Source: Roseovarius pacificus (GTDB lineage Bacteria > Pseudomonadota > Alphaproteobacteria > Rhodobacterales > Rhodobacteraceae). From it: a DNA stretch of 64,000 bases. Positions within the stretch are counted from its first letter, which is position 1; each line of letters begins with the position of its first letter. Positions 52,593-62,576 of the stretch are shown one piece after another. The stretch is taken from the NCBI RefSeq assembly GCF_900142665.1, contig NZ_FRBR01000009.1, positions 1-64,000 of the forward strand, given 5' to 3'. The position numbers and the translations under genes are program-made. The notes below the pieces were generated by a model. The model was not told where the DNA came from, ran no database searches, and saw only the letters and a list, made by a program, of their open reading frames with translations.

Positions 52593-54074
52593 GTGGCCGA
52601 GCCCTCTGACAGCAACCAGTGGAAGACACTGGACAAGGACCTTAACCGCATTTCCCAGATCGAGTACGCGACAAGCTATGTCGCGCGCCCTCTGATCGGT
52701 CCGGGCATCGCTCTGGCATTCATGGTAATCGCCGGATTTGCGGCCGCCCTTTTGTTTGGCACCTATCCCAACAACATGATTGTCGTCGCAGCAGCGGTAT
52801 TCGGCGCATACATGGCGCTGAATATCGGGGCCAACGATGTCGCCAACAACATGGGCCCTGCCGTCGGCGCCAACGCGTTGACCATGAGCGGCGCGATCAT
52901 CATCGCCGCCATCTGCGAAAGTGCCGGTGCGTTGCTGGCCGGGGGCGATGTGGTGTCGACCATCTCGAAGGGAATCATCGACCCAAGCGGGATGGAGGAA
53001 ATACGCGTCTTTACCTGGGCCATGATGGCCGCTCTGATTTCCGCGGCGCTTTGGGTCAACCTTGCCACCAAGGTCGGCGCACCCGTCTCGACCACCCATT
53101 CGGTCGTCGGTGGCGTCATGGGGGCGGGCATCGCCGCCGCAGGGTTTACAGCTGTCAACTGGCCGACGATGGGCGCCATTGCAGCAAGCTGGGTCATCTC
53201 GCCCGTGCTCGGCGGTGTGATCGCGGCAGCCTTTCTGGCATTGATCAAGAATCGTATCATCTATCAGGACGACAAGATTGCAGCCGCACGCAAATGGGTG
53301 CCGATCCTTGTCGCCATCATGGCCGGGACCTTTGCCGCCTATCTGGCGCTCAAAGGGCTGAAACGCATCGTCAAAATCGACCTCGAAACCGCCTTGCTGA
53401 TCGGTCTTGCGATTGGGGTCGTCACATATTTCACAACCCGCCCGATGATCCGCCGTCAGTCCGAAGGAATGGAGAACCGTAACAAATCTCTCAAGGCATT
53501 GTTCGGTCTGCCCCTGGTTCTGTCGGCGGCGCTATTGTCCTTTGCCCATGGCGCCAATGACGTGGCCAATGCCGTCGGCCCCTTGGCCGCGATCGTTCAC
53601 GCCAATGAATTCGGCGCGTTTGCCGGCGAGGTCGCGATCCCGATGTGGGTGATGGTGATCGGTGCCTTCGGCATTTCTTTCGGCCTGTTCCTGTTCGGCC
53701 CGAAACTCATCCGCATGGTCGGCAGCCAGATCACCAAGCTGAACCCGATGCGCGCCTATTGCGTCGCCTTGTCGGCGGCGATCACCGTGATCGTGGCCAG
53801 TTGGTTGGGCTTGCCGGTCAGTTCCACCCATATCGCCGTCGGAGGGGTCTTTGGCGTCGGTTTCTTCCGCGAGTGGCACATGGAGCGCCGCCTGCGCAAC
53901 AACTCCGCCAATCAGGGAAAGCCCAAGAGCATCCCTGCCGAGGAACGCCGCCGCCGCAAACTGGTGCGCCGCAGTCACTTCATGACAATCGTCGCCGCAT
54001 GGATCGTGACGGTCCCCGCCGCGGCAGCAATGTCGGCGGTCATCTTCCTGCTGTTGAATGCGCTGATCCGCTGA
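52593..54074 (+). CDS. pit: Inorganic phosphate transporter, PiT family
   Basis: A 493-residue PHO4-family permease with about ten to twelve spans. The duplicated signature is present in each half: NIGANDVANNMGPAVGA and AHGANDVANAVGPLAAI. VSTTHSVVGGVMGAG and VSSTHIAVGGVFGVG are the paired VS(T)H motifs. The start is GTG at 52593 behind GGGAGAGAGAG. It imports metal-phosphate by proton symport. A Pho box upstream suggests PhoB control. The stop directly abuts the gnd stop. Confidence 0.94.
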   Translation: MAEPSDSNQWKTLDKDLNRISQIEYATSYVARPLIGPGIALAFMVIAGFAAALLFGTYPNNMIVVAAAVFGAYMALNIGANDVANNMGPAVGANALTMSGAIIIAAICESAGALLAGGDVVSTISKGIIDPSGMEEIRVFTWAMMAALISAALWVNLATKVGAPVSTTHSVVGGVMGAGIAAAGFTAVNWPTMGAIAASWVISPVLGGVIAAAFLALIKNRIIYQDDKIAAARKWVPILVAIMAGTFAAYLALKGLKRIVKIDLETALLIGLAIGVVTYFTTRPMIRRQSEGMENRNKSLKALFGLPLVLSAALLSFAHGANDVANAVGPLAAIVHANEFGAFAGEVAIPMWVMVIGAFGISFGLFLFGPKLIRMVGSQITKLNPMRAYCVALSAAITVIVASWLGLPVSSTHIAVGGVFGVGFFREWHMERRLRNNSANQGKPKSIPAEERRRRKLVRRSHFMTIVAAWIVTVPAAAAMSAVIFLLLNALIR

Positions 54075-55475
54075 TCAATCCCACCACGGGCCATGGAACT
54101 CACCGCCCTGGCCCAGTCGTTCAAACCCGTGCCGGCCGAAAACATCGCGCTGCGCCTGAATGACATTGGCCGTCCCATACCCTTGACGCATCGTATCGTA
54201 CCACGCCAACGCTGCCGACAGCGCAGGCACGGCATGACCGGAATGCACTGCGGCCGAGACCACCTCGCGCAGGGCCGGAACACAGAGCGCCAACCGTTCG
54301 GCAACGGCCGGGGCTAGGATCAGTTCCCCGGCCCGGGGTCCGGCGTGAAAGGCTGCGGCGACATCGTCCAGCAAGGCCGAGCGAATGATACACCCCGCGC
54401 GCCAGATTTCGGCAATCCGGGCCAGATCGAGCTGCCAGTCATGCTCCCGCGAAGCGGCGGTCAGAACGCGAAACCCCTGCGCATGGGCCAGAATGCGCGC
54501 CGCCATCAATGCATCGGCCAGCGACTGCACCGATAAATCCAGCCCAAGCCGCGCACCGCCAAGGGTTTCTTCAGCAATCTGGCGGGTGTCTTTCTCTGAA
54601 GACCAGCTGCGCGCACCGACGGCGGCCTCAATCGTGCTTGCCGATTGGCCAAGGCGCAGAGCCTCGATCACGGTCCAGCGGCCGGTACCTTTCTGCCCGG
54701 CGCTGTCCTTGATGACATCAAGCATCGGGTGGCCGGTTTCGGGGTCGATGCTATGGAGAATGCGAGCGGTGATCTCAATCAGGTAAGAGGCCAGCGGCCC
54801 ATCATTCCAGCCATCGAACACATCGCCAATCTCGTGCGGCGGCCGACCCAGACCATTGCGCATCAGGCCATAGACCTCGGAAATCATCTGCATATCAGCG
54901 TATTCTATGCCGTTATGGACGGTCTTGACGAAATGCCCTGCCCCGTCCCGCCCCAGGTGCGCCACGCAGGGCTGATCGTTGAACCGGGCGGCGATGCGGC
55001 GCAGGATCGGGGACAATTGCCGCCAGCTGTGATCGCTGCCGCCCACCATCATCGACGGCCCATGCCGCGCGCCTTGTTCGCCTCCTGACATGCCCATGCC
55101 GACGAAATGCAACTCCTGTTCGGCCAAGGCCGCGGCACGGCGACGCGTATCGTGAAAATCGGCATTGCCCGCGTCTATGATCGTATCGCCCCGATCAAGC
55201 AGCGGTACGATCCATTCAATCATCTCATCCATCGGCTGGCCCGACGGGATCATGAACAGAACGACACGCGGCACCTGCAACCCCGCGACGAAATCCGCCA
55301 GGGTTTCATGTGGTCGAAGATGCGCGGAAAGATCGCCGCTGTCCTCCATGAACTGCGCAATCCGTTCCGGCTCGCGGTTGGTAACGGCCACATCGATGCC
55401 CTGTTCGGCCAGGTTCAACGCCAAGGCGCTGCCCATCGTGCCGAGCCCGTAGATACCAATCTGCGCCGTCGTCAT
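54075..55475 (-). CDS. gnd: 6-phosphogluconate dehydrogenase (decarboxylating)
   Basis: A 466-residue NADP-dependent enzyme of the oxidative pentose phosphate pathway. IGIYGLGTMGSALALNLAEQG is the Rossmann loop. GMSGGEQGARHGPSMMVGG and HNGIEYADMQMISEVYGLM carry substrate and catalytic residues, and the long helical C-domain is complete. The start at 55475 (MTTAQIGI) is set by the family. Convergent with pit; no zwf or pgl is adjacent. Confidence 0.93.
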   Translation of the reverse strand: MTTAQIGIYGLGTMGSALALNLAEQGIDVAVTNREPERIAQFMEDSGDLSAHLRPHETLADFVAGLQVPRVVLFMIPSGQPMDEMIEWIVPLLDRGDTIIDAGNADFHDTRRRAAALAEQELHFVGMGMSGGEQGARHGPSMMVGGSDHSWRQLSPILRRIAARFNDQPCVAHLGRDGAGHFVKTVHNGIEYADMQMISEVYGLMRNGLGRPPHEIGDVFDGWNDGPLASYLIEITARILHSIDPETGHPMLDVIKDSAGQKGTGRWTVIEALRLGQSASTIEAAVGARSWSSEKDTRQIAEETLGGARLGLDLSVQSLADALMAARILAHAQGFRVLTAASREHDWQLDLARIAEIWRAGCIIRSALLDDVAAAFHAGPRAGELILAPAVAERLALCVPALREVVSAAVHSGHAVPALSAALAWYDTMRQGYGTANVIQAQRDVFGRHGFERLGQGGEFHGPWWD

Positions 55476-55515
55476 ATCAATCCCCGCCCTGTGTCTGTCA
55501 GGCAAGGCTATGACT

Positions 55516-56442
55516 TCAGACGCCCAGACACCAGCGCATCACCGCCTTTTGCGCATGCAGACGGTTTTCCGCCTCGTCCCAGATCACAGAATGCGGGCCG
55601 TCCATGACGGCACTGGTCGCCTCGTCCTCGCGATGCGCAGGGAGGCAGTGCATGAACAACGCATCGGGTTTGGCGTGTTTCATCAGCTCTTCGTTCACCT
55701 GATAAGGGCGCAACATGTTATGGCGACGTTCCTTGGTGGACTGACTGTCATGCATGCTGACCCATGTATCCGTCACCACCAGATCGGCCCCCTCGACGGC
55801 CTTGGCCGGATCGCGTTCGATCTGCACCGTGCTGCCCGCCTTGCGGGCAAGACCGACGAACTCATCCTCAGGATCGAGTTGCGACGGGCCGGTAAAGGTG
55901 AGATCAAAACCGAACTGCGCGGCGGCATGCAGGAACGATGCGCAAACATTATTCCCGTCGCCGGACCAGACCACCTTTTTCCCGGCGATCGAGCCCCGAT
56001 GCTCTTCATAGGTCAGAATATCGGCCATGATCTGGCAGGGATGGGTGCGGTCGGTCAGGCCGTTGATCACCGGTACATCCGCATATTCGGCCATTTCCAG
56101 CAACACGGATTCATCGAAGGTGCGGATCATGATAAGATCGACATAGCGGCTGAGCACGCGGGCGGTGTCGGCGATGGTCTCACCATGACCAAGCTGCATA
56201 TCAGTCCCGGAAAGTACCATGGTTTGCCCGCCCATCTGGCGCACCCCGACATCAAAGCTGACACGCGTCCGCGTCGAAGGTTTCTCAAAGATGAGGGCGA
56301 CCATATGACCGGCAAGCGGCGTGTCATCGTCGACCGTTCCGCGTAGACGACCCTTGCGGGCTTCTTTCATCGTGCGGGCGTTGTCGATCATGCTCCGCAG
56401 GTCGGCGGGGTCGGTTTTGTGGATATCAAGAAAATGGTTCAT
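55516..56442 (-). CDS. argF: Ornithine carbamoyltransferase
   Basis: A 308-residue OTCase that makes citrulline from ornithine and carbamoyl phosphate. [21 protein letters not shown] is the carbamoyl-phosphate motif, and [12 protein letters not shown] the ornithine-binding Cys loop. The start at 56442 ([12 protein letters not shown]) matches the family; the ORF extension upstream is spurious. It follows argD by 86 bases on the same strand, the usual argD-argF order in alphaproteobacteria. Confidence 0.94.
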   Translation of the reverse strand: MNHFLDIHKTDPADLRSMIDNARTMKEARKGRLRGTVDDDTPLAGHMVALIFEKPSTRTRVSFDVGVRQMGGQTMVLSGTDMQLGHGETIADTARVLSRYVDLIMIRTFDESVLLEMAEYADVPVINGLTDRTHPCQIMADILTYEEHRGSIAGKKVVWSGDGNNVCASFLHAAAQFGFDLTFTGPSQLDPEDEFVGLARKAGSTVQIERDPAKAVEGADLVVTDTWVSMHDSQSTKERRHNMLRPYQVNEELMKHAKPDALFMHCLPAHREDEATSAVMDGPHSVIWDEAENRLHAQKAVMRWCLGV

Positions 56443-56528
56443 GGTTACGGCCTTGGTTGTCGGGGTCAGGGGGCTCTGCCCCCGCCGCGCCATACGCGAC
56501 TCCCCGGAGTTTTTCGGGACAGTGGAAA

Positions 56529-57713
56529 TCAGGAATCCTGGCTGGTTTCGATCTGGACAGCGGCGGTTTCAAGGCGGGCAAGCGCCTCGGTCACCTCATC
56601 GTCGCTGAGGTTGAGTGGCGGCAGCAGGCGCACCACATCGTCGGCAGCCGGCACCGTGATCATCTGCGCGTCATAGGCGGCGCCCACCACATCAGCGGCA
56701 GGAACCTTGCATTTCAGCCCAAGCATCAGCCCCGAGCCGCGCACATGGTCGAACACCTTCGGGTGCGAGGCCACCAGCCCCTCCAGCCCCTGCCGCAACC
56801 GTCCTGCCTTTTCATTGACCGATTGCAAAAAATCCGGGTCCGACACGATGTCCATCACCCTTGCCCCGACCGCACAGGCCAGCGGGTTGCCGCCATAGGT
56901 CGATCCGTGCGTTCCTGCTGTCATGCCGCTGGCAGCGTCCTCGGTGGCCAGTACCGCCCCCAGGGGAAAACCGCCGCCGATACCCTTGGCCACCATCATG
57001 ATATCCGGGTCCACCCCCGCCCATTCATGGGCGAACAGCTTGCCCGTGCGACCCATGCCACATTGAACCTCGTCGAGGATCAGCAAAATGCCCTTCTCGT
57101 CACACAGATCGCGCAGCCCCTTGAGGCATTGATCGGGCAGCGGGCGAATACCGCCCTCGCCCTGAACGGGCTCGATCAGGATTGCGGCGGTGGTCTCGTC
57201 AATGGCGGCATGCAGACCGTCATGATCGCCCCATGCCACCTGTGTGAAACCCGGCAAGACAGGGCCAAAGCCCTTGACCATCTTTTCCGACCCTGCCGCG
57301 GCGATGGCCGCATGAGACCGCCCATGAAACGCCCCTTCAAAGGCAATGATGCCGATGCGTTCCGGTTCGCCCTTTTCATAGAAATACTTGCGCGCCATTT
57401 TAACGGCCAGTTCACAGGATTCCGTGCCGGAATTGGTAAAGAACACCGTATCGGCAAAGGTCGCATCGACCAGTTTGTCGGCCAAGGCCTGCTGCTCGGG
57501 AATCTGGTAGAGGTTCGAGGTATGCCACAGCTTCCCGGCCTGTTCGGTCAGCGCCTCGATCAAATCGGAGTTCGCATGGCCAAGCGCATTGACGGCGATC
57601 CCGGCCCCCATATCCAGAAATCGGCGCCCGTCAGCCTCGATCAGCCAGCTGCCTTCGCCTTTGACGAAACTCAGCGGTGCCCGATTATAGGTCGGCAGAA
57701 CGGACGGGATCAT
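56529..57713 (-). CDS. argD: Acetylornithine/succinyldiaminopimelate aminotransferase
   Basis: A 394-residue class III PLP aminotransferase. [21 protein letters not shown] is the ArgD N-terminus, [18 protein letters not shown] the cofactor loop, [19 protein letters not shown] the Asp-Glu-Val motif and [15 protein letters not shown] holds the Schiff-base Lys. It produces N-acetylornithine for arginine synthesis. Directly upstream of argF. Confidence 0.93.
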   Translation of the reverse strand: MIPSVLPTYNRAPLSFVKGEGSWLIEADGRRFLDMGAGIAVNALGHANSDLIEALTEQAGKLWHTSNLYQIPEQQALADKLVDATFADTVFFTNSGTESCELAVKMARKYFYEKGEPERIGIIAFEGAFHGRSHAAIAAAGSEKMVKGFGPVLPGFTQVAWGDHDGLHAAIDETTAAILIEPVQGEGGIRPLPDQCLKGLRDLCDEKGILLILDEVQCGMGRTGKLFAHEWAGVDPDIMMVAKGIGGGFPLGAVLATEDAASGMTAGTHGSTYGGNPLACAVGARVMDIVSDPDFLQSVNEKAGRLRQGLEGLVASHPKVFDHVRGSGLMLGLKCKVPAADVVGAAYDAQMITVPAADDVVRLLPPLNLSDDEVTEALARLETAAVQIETSQDS

Positions 57714-57975
57714 GTGCGTATCCTTTGCTAGGAAAGCCCCTTGAGTGCATCAGGTGCGGGGGCAAGTCAATATTTTCGCGAAACTGCGGCGCATGCGGCG
57801 CCAGGGATCAAACAGGCGGACGTCTCAGACGCAGGAGCGTCGACGTCGGCAGGCAATATGAGTACGGCGTTTGATCATGCACATCCCTTAGCGCCTCCGG
57901 CCCGTTACGGAAAGCAAAATCTGCACAGCGCTTTCGCGCTTGCCGCCATACGGTTTTACGGCCACAGCTTTTTAC

Positions 57976-58878
57976 ATGGAAATACCGCGCCCACAGAACC
58001 CGGCCCTTGCCGCCATGCTGACCCTGGCGGCCTCGGCCTTTGCCGCCGGAACCACCCTGTTGGCCAAGGCCCTTGGAACAGGCGTTCTCGGGCCTGAGAT
58101 GCACGCATTGCAGATCAGCCATGGGCGGTTCCTGTTCGCCTTCATCGCCATCACCATGATGATCGCCGTCATGCGCCCACGCATGACGCGTCCCGATTTT
58201 CGCCTGCATGCCGTCCGTTCGGCATTCGGCTGGGGTGGGGTGACACTGATGTTCGCGGCGGCGGCGTTCATTCCGCTGTCGGACGCCACGGCGATCAGTT
58301 TCCTTAACCCTGTATTCGGCATGATGCTTGCCATCCCGCTGTTGGGCGAAAAAGTCGGGCCGATCAGATGGTCCGCAGCCCTGATCGCGCTTGCCGGGGC
58401 CGCGATCCTGACCCGTCCTGGCGGTAGCGCGATCGAGTTCGGCGCAATGCTGGCGCTAGGGTCGGCCCTTCTTCTGGGGGCCGAGTTGATCGCCATCAAG
58501 CGGCTGTCCGGACGCGAGGGACCCTATCAGATCCTGCTGGTCAACAACGGTATCGGCCTGCTCATCGCAACTCTCGCCATGCTCCCCGTCTGGCAGATGC
58601 CGACGGCGCAGCAATGGGCGGCCCTTGCCGGAGTCGGTGTGTTGATGGCCATGGCGCAAGCCTGTTTCGTCAACGCAATGGCGCGCGCCGATGCCAGTTT
58701 CGTTGCCCCGTTTTTCTATGCGGCGCTCGTGTTCGCCGCGATCTACGATGCGTTGGTCTTTCACGTATTGCCCGACACAGTTTCAGTCGCCGGAGCGCTC
58801 ATCATTCTGACCGGCGCCGGGTTGCTGGCCTGGCGAGAAGGACGCAGACCCCGCGCCCCCGGCAGTGCGGGGCAATAG
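57976..58878 (+). CDS. DMT (EamA) family transporter
   Basis: About 300 residues, ten hydrophobic helices arranged as two EamA repeats (FAAAAFIPLSDATAISFLNPVFGMML and, in the second, ASFVAPFFYAALVFAAIYDALVF). The start is uncertain: ATG 57976 (MEIPRPQNPALAAMLTLAAS) is used; a TTG at 57940 adds 12 residues and neither has a good ribosome site. Such permeases export metabolites or amino acids; the substrate is unknown. The 262-bp gap before it contains the palindrome TTTCGCGAAA at 57773. Confidence 0.82.
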   Translation: MEIPRPQNPALAAMLTLAASAFAAGTTLLAKALGTGVLGPEMHALQISHGRFLFAFIAITMMIAVMRPRMTRPDFRLHAVRSAFGWGGVTLMFAAAAFIPLSDATAISFLNPVFGMMLAIPLLGEKVGPIRWSAALIALAGAAILTRPGGSAIEFGAMLALGSALLLGAELIAIKRLSGREGPYQILLVNNGIGLLIATLAMLPVWQMPTAQQWAALAGVGVLMAMAQACFVNAMARADASFVAPFFYAALVFAAIYDALVFHVLPDTVSVAGALIILTGAGLLAWREGRRPRAPGSAGQ

Positions 58879-58954
58879 GGCGGGTTTGACGCTACGCCAC
58901 CTTTGACAAACCGGCATGGATTTTGGCTAGATCAACGGGAGGGAGGAACATGCC

Positions 58955-59347
58955 ATGCCGCTTGGCATTCTGGTGCCGTTGGTGATCGCCGGGATCGCAG
59001 GGATCGCGGTGCTGCTGCACATTCTGGGGCTGTCCCGCCCCGCGACACTGGCAAGCGAAGACGCTGCGCGCACGGCATGGCTGGATGAATTTCCCGACGA
59101 TCCCGCGCTCCGTATCGTGCTGAGCCACGATCATACCGCTGCCCTGATCGAAACCCGCGACGGCCATGGCATCGTCTGGCCGATGGGGGCCGATACAACC
59201 GCCCGTTACCTGACAGGCGCCAGGATCGAACGAACAACCAATGGGCTTCGTATCGACCTGCCCGACTATACCGCGCCGCGCATCCGGCTTCGCCTCGCCC
59301 CGGACGAGGCAGAGCTTTGGCCCCACCTGATGGAGACCCCGGCATGA
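58955..59347 (+). CDS. Conserved hypothetical membrane-anchored protein
   Basis: A 130-residue protein. One N-terminal helix (LGILVPLVIAGIAGIAVLLHILG) anchors a soluble beta-rich domain with DDPALRIVLSHDHTAALIETRDGHGIVWPMG. No family recognised. GGGAGGAA precedes two close ATGs; 58955 is in frame. Its stop overlaps the sterol-desaturase-family start (ATGA), so the two are coupled and may act together. Confidence 0.65.
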   Translation: MPLGILVPLVIAGIAGIAVLLHILGLSRPATLASEDAARTAWLDEFPDDPALRIVLSHDHTAALIETRDGHGIVWPMGADTTARYLTGARIERTTNGLRIDLPDYTAPRIRLRLAPDEAELWPHLMETPA

Positions 59348-60282
59348 CCGATCAGATCACCTTTCCCGATATTGTCAGTTGGGCAGTGCCCTTTTTCATC
59401 GCCGCCATTCTGATTGAGCTGCTTTGGATCGTGATCAAGGGCCGTGGCGGGCGCTATGAAACGCGCGATGCGCTGACCTCGTTGATCATGGGGGCGGGCA
59501 ATGTCGCCTCGGGTATCCTTCTGGGGTTCATTGCCTACGGATTCTTCATGGCCTTGTGGGCGACCACACCGCTGGACCTGGGCACATCGTGGTGGGTAAT
59601 CGCGCTTTGTTTCGTATTGGACGATCTGCGCTATTACTGGGTGCATCGGTTTGGCCACCGCATCCGGTGGGTCTGGGCCAGCCATGTCAATCACCATTCA
59701 AGCCAGCACTACAACCTGACAACCGCACTGCGGCAGACCTGGACCGGCACATTCACATTCATGATGATCGTGCGCGCACCGTTGATCCTGCTGGGGTTCC
59801 ATCCGGCCATGGTTCTGTTCTGCGGGGGGCTGAACCTGATCTATCAATTCTGGATTCATACCGAGGCCATCGGAAGAATGCCTCGCTGGTTCGAGGCCGT
59901 GATGAACACCCCAAGCCATCACCGGGTTCACCACGGACGCAACGCACGGTACCTGGATGCCAATTACGCCGGCGTCTTCATCGTCTGGGACAAGATGTTC
60001 GGCACCTTCGTGCCGGAACTGGAACAGGAAAAACCCCGGTACGGGCTGGTTCACAACCTGGGCACCTTCAACCCGATCCGGGTGGCCTTTCACGAATGGG
60101 TGGGCATTTTTCGCGATGCCACGCAACCGGGCCTGACCTGGCGTGACCGGCTGATGTATTGCATCGCCCCGCCGGGATGGAGCCATGACGGCAGTCGCGA
60201 CACGTCAGAGGAAATCAAGCGCAAGCATCTGGCTCATCATCCAGAAGACCGCGGATCGCCGGGGTTTTCCGCTACCGATTGA
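59344..60282 (+). CDS. Sterol desaturase / fatty acid hydroxylase family protein
   Basis: A 312-residue integral membrane di-iron oxygenase. The histidine motifs are all present: HRFGHRIRW, HVNHHSSQHYN, HTEAIG and SHHRVHHGRNARY. Three to four membrane spans precede and separate them. The family hydroxylates or desaturates lipids, sterols, hopanoids or carotenoids; the substrate is unknown. Coupled to the 130-residue membrane protein gene upstream. Confidence 0.88.
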   Translation: MTDQITFPDIVSWAVPFFIAAILIELLWIVIKGRGGRYETRDALTSLIMGAGNVASGILLGFIAYGFFMALWATTPLDLGTSWWVIALCFVLDDLRYYWVHRFGHRIRWVWASHVNHHSSQHYNLTTALRQTWTGTFTFMMIVRAPLILLGFHPAMVLFCGGLNLIYQFWIHTEAIGRMPRWFEAVMNTPSHHRVHHGRNARYLDANYAGVFIVWDKMFGTFVPELEQEKPRYGLVHNLGTFNPIRVAFHEWVGIFRDATQPGLTWRDRLMYCIAPPGWSHDGSRDTSEEIKRKHLAHHPEDRGSPGFSATD

Positions 60283-60287
60283 TCCGC

Positions 60288-60614
60288 TCAGCCGGTTCCG
60301 ACGCGATCCAGATGAGAGCGCAGTTGCTCGGCCTCGTACCGGGCCTCGCGCAGCCCGTCCATCGTGGCGGCAAGTTCAGCCTCGGTTTGTGCCAGTTGAT
60401 TGGTCAGTTCGGCTTCACGCTGTTGCAGATAAGTGATCGCCTGATCGCGCGTTTCCTCGGCCTCGTGCAACTCTTGCGCCATTTTTTCGAGTTCACCCAC
60501 GTCCGATTGCGCAACGCGGATGAAACGATGCACCAGCCAGTTTGCAAACCACCCCATGCAGAAAGCCACGAAAAGAATAATCGCCGTGACGATAATGAAT
60601 TCAGTTCTGTTCAT
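60288..60614 (-). CDS. Small membrane protein with coiled coil
   Basis: A 108-residue protein. The N-terminal helix TEFIIVTAIILFVAFCMGWF anchors a long, charged coiled coil (LEKMAQELHEAEETRDQAITYL onward). The start is ATG 60614, inside the last 14 bases of the OmpA-domain gene upstream, so translation is probably coupled. No family name is certain. It may interact with the OmpA/BON protein or serve as a division/envelope scaffold; this is inference. Confidence 0.7.
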   Translation of the reverse strand: MNRTEFIIVTAIILFVAFCMGWFANWLVHRFIRVAQSDVGELEKMAQELHEAEETRDQAITYLQQREAELTNQLAQTEAELAATMDGLREARYEAEQLRSHLDRVGTG

Positions 60615-62514
60615 CTGACGTGTCTTCCTGACCTTGCTGGGCCTGATCGTCACCTTCTTCGCGCGGTTCTTCAAGGCTTTCAAGCGTTGTCTGCTCTTCT
60701 TCGACCGGCTTGGGCCGAATCAGGCGAAACTCGATACGGCGATTGGCCTCGCGGCCTTCTTCTGTATCGTTGTCCGCAATCGGCTGACTTTCACCATACC
60801 CCTTGGCGGTAAAGGACGATGTCAGAACCCGGCGTTTGCGCAACTCGTTCAGAACCGTCTGCGCACGTTCCTGACTCAGGTTCTGGTTCATGATTTCGCG
60901 GCCCTGACTATCGGTATGACCGCCGATTTCCATGCGAATATCGCCGCATTCCTTCAGGATGGTGGCGATATCGTCCATGATCGCCACCCCGGCCGCGTCA
61001 AGCCGCGACGACCCCGGTTCGAAGTTGATCTTACGCTCGGTCAGGATTTCGGCGATGTCGGCTTCACATTCGTCGGGGGTCGGCAGGCTGGCAATCGGAT
61101 CGAGCTCTTCCTTATAGGTGACATCTATCGAAAACTGTTCTCCCTCGCCCAGTTTGTCCGACAGAAAGCTCGAGATCATCGCATTGGCGTCCTTACGCCC
61201 GGTATTGCCATTGACTGTCACCTCATCGGGCTTGACCATGACCGAACCGTTCGACAGGTAGCTGAGTGCTTCAACCCCTGTCAGCACACGCAGGGACCAG
61301 TCGCGCGGCAATCCCTCGACCACTCGGGCGGTTGTATGCACCGCATCCGAGGTGAACCGCGCCTTGGCGAAACTGTCGACCGTTTCCCGCGCCAGTTCAC
61401 TCGCGACGCGCCCCCGGATTTGCACCAGTCCTTCAGGCGACAGCGTCGCGGTAAATTCCGGCTTGATCGTTTCCTGGTCCTCAGGCTTGGGCAAAACCGC
61501 ATGCAATGCGAACACTTCGGGCAACGAGGTTTCAAGACGGCCGACGACTTCGTCGAACTGCGCCTCGGACGTACCGGTTGCCGCGATAAGTGAGATATCG
61601 GCATCCGAAAATGTCAGGCTGCCATTTCCCAGTTCGGCAAGCGCATCGATAGCCATTTCCACCGCCTGCCCCCATTTCGGGGAGGGAACGCCAAGGCCGA
61701 TGACACATTCCGCTTTTTCCGCAAGGCCAGCCCTGCCCGCAGCGGTCAATATACGGTCGCGGGCCTCTTCGGTGTCGGCGGCGCAGGCATCGAACCGCGC
61801 TTGACCATCTTCGATCAGAAACCGCAAGGCAAACGGTGTGATCACGGGACGCGGAGCAGAAATATCCAATGCCAGACGAATATCGGTCGGAGCATTGCGC
61901 GCAAGATCGATCTCGAGCTGGCGTTTCGCGGCCTCGCTGTCGACCATGGCCGTGATCAGAACGCGCTCGGCATCCACGGAGATCTTTGCGCGCGGCAACA
62001 GCTTCAGGGAGTCGACCGCATATTCCAGCGCTTCTTCCCAGGCTTCGGGCTGTGGGTAATCCGCCGATTCCAGCAAATCCGACGCTGCCGCTCCATCCGC
62101 GACGTCGGTGATCTCTTCCATCAACGCGTCACGGTCGGTTGCGGCAGGGACCAGCCCGATAAGCGAGATGCCACTGTCATTTCGCAAGATTTCAATGGAA
62201 AATCTGGGCGGTGCGACATTCTCGCTGTCTGCCACCAGCATCTGGTCGATAACCCGGGCGGCGTCTACCACGGTTCCAGCAACGGACAACGCCTTGAACC
62301 TGACCGCCTCCGACGGGGCTGTGCCAGCCAGAAACACTTGTAAGCCGTTGGCATCGACCTCGGCCCATACCATGTCATTCTGGTCGAGCGTGTCACGCAC
62401 GGCGGTGCGCGACGAATCCTCAATCGCGGTGACGGCGAAACGGGCCGCCATCAGACACATGGCGGCGGAAATCAGAAAAGTGGCTGCGATAACCAGTATC
62501 GTAGACAGGCGCAT
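60601..62514 (-). CDS. OmpA-family protein with BON-like repeats
   Basis: A 637-residue protein. An N-terminal hydrophobic helix (TILVIAATFLISAAMCLMAARF) is followed by several BON-like units (ANGLQVFLAGTAPSEAVRFKAL... is the clearest). A C-terminal OmpA peptidoglycan-binding domain follows: INFEPGSSRLDAAGVAIMDD, IGGHTDSQGREIMNQNLSQERA, ANRRIEFRLI. The tail is acidic and Gln-rich. It is probably tethered to the inner membrane and contacts peptidoglycan. The overlapping downstream gene encodes a small coiled-coil membrane protein. Confidence 0.85.
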   Translation of the reverse strand: MRLSTILVIAATFLISAAMCLMAARFAVTAIEDSSRTAVRDTLDQNDMVWAEVDANGLQVFLAGTAPSEAVRFKALSVAGTVVDAARVIDQMLVADSENVAPPRFSIEILRNDSGISLIGLVPAATDRDALMEEITDVADGAAASDLLESADYPQPEAWEEALEYAVDSLKLLPRAKISVDAERVLITAMVDSEAAKRQLEIDLARNAPTDIRLALDISAPRPVITPFALRFLIEDGQARFDACAADTEEARDRILTAAGRAGLAEKAECVIGLGVPSPKWGQAVEMAIDALAELGNGSLTFSDADISLIAATGTSEAQFDEVVGRLETSLPEVFALHAVLPKPEDQETIKPEFTATLSPEGLVQIRGRVASELARETVDSFAKARFTSDAVHTTARVVEGLPRDWSLRVLTGVEALSYLSNGSVMVKPDEVTVNGNTGRKDANAMISSFLSDKLGEGEQFSIDVTYKEELDPIASLPTPDECEADIAEILTERKINFEPGSSRLDAAGVAIMDDIATILKECGDIRMEIGGHTDSQGREIMNQNLSQERAQTVLNELRKRRVLTSSFTAKGYGESQPIADNDTEEGREANRRIEFRLIRPKPVEEEQTTLESLEEPREEGDDQAQQGQEDTSDEQN

Positions 62515-62576
62515 GAGGGTGAGGCCCGCAAGTTATTGTTGAGGCAGTGTTTAGGCCCTGCCGGAGCCGAGTTCAA

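Noticed and set aside
53555-53610. Duplicate GANDVAN motif in pit as a sign of gene fusion or error
   Set aside because: PiT transporters normally carry this signature once in each half, so it is expected.
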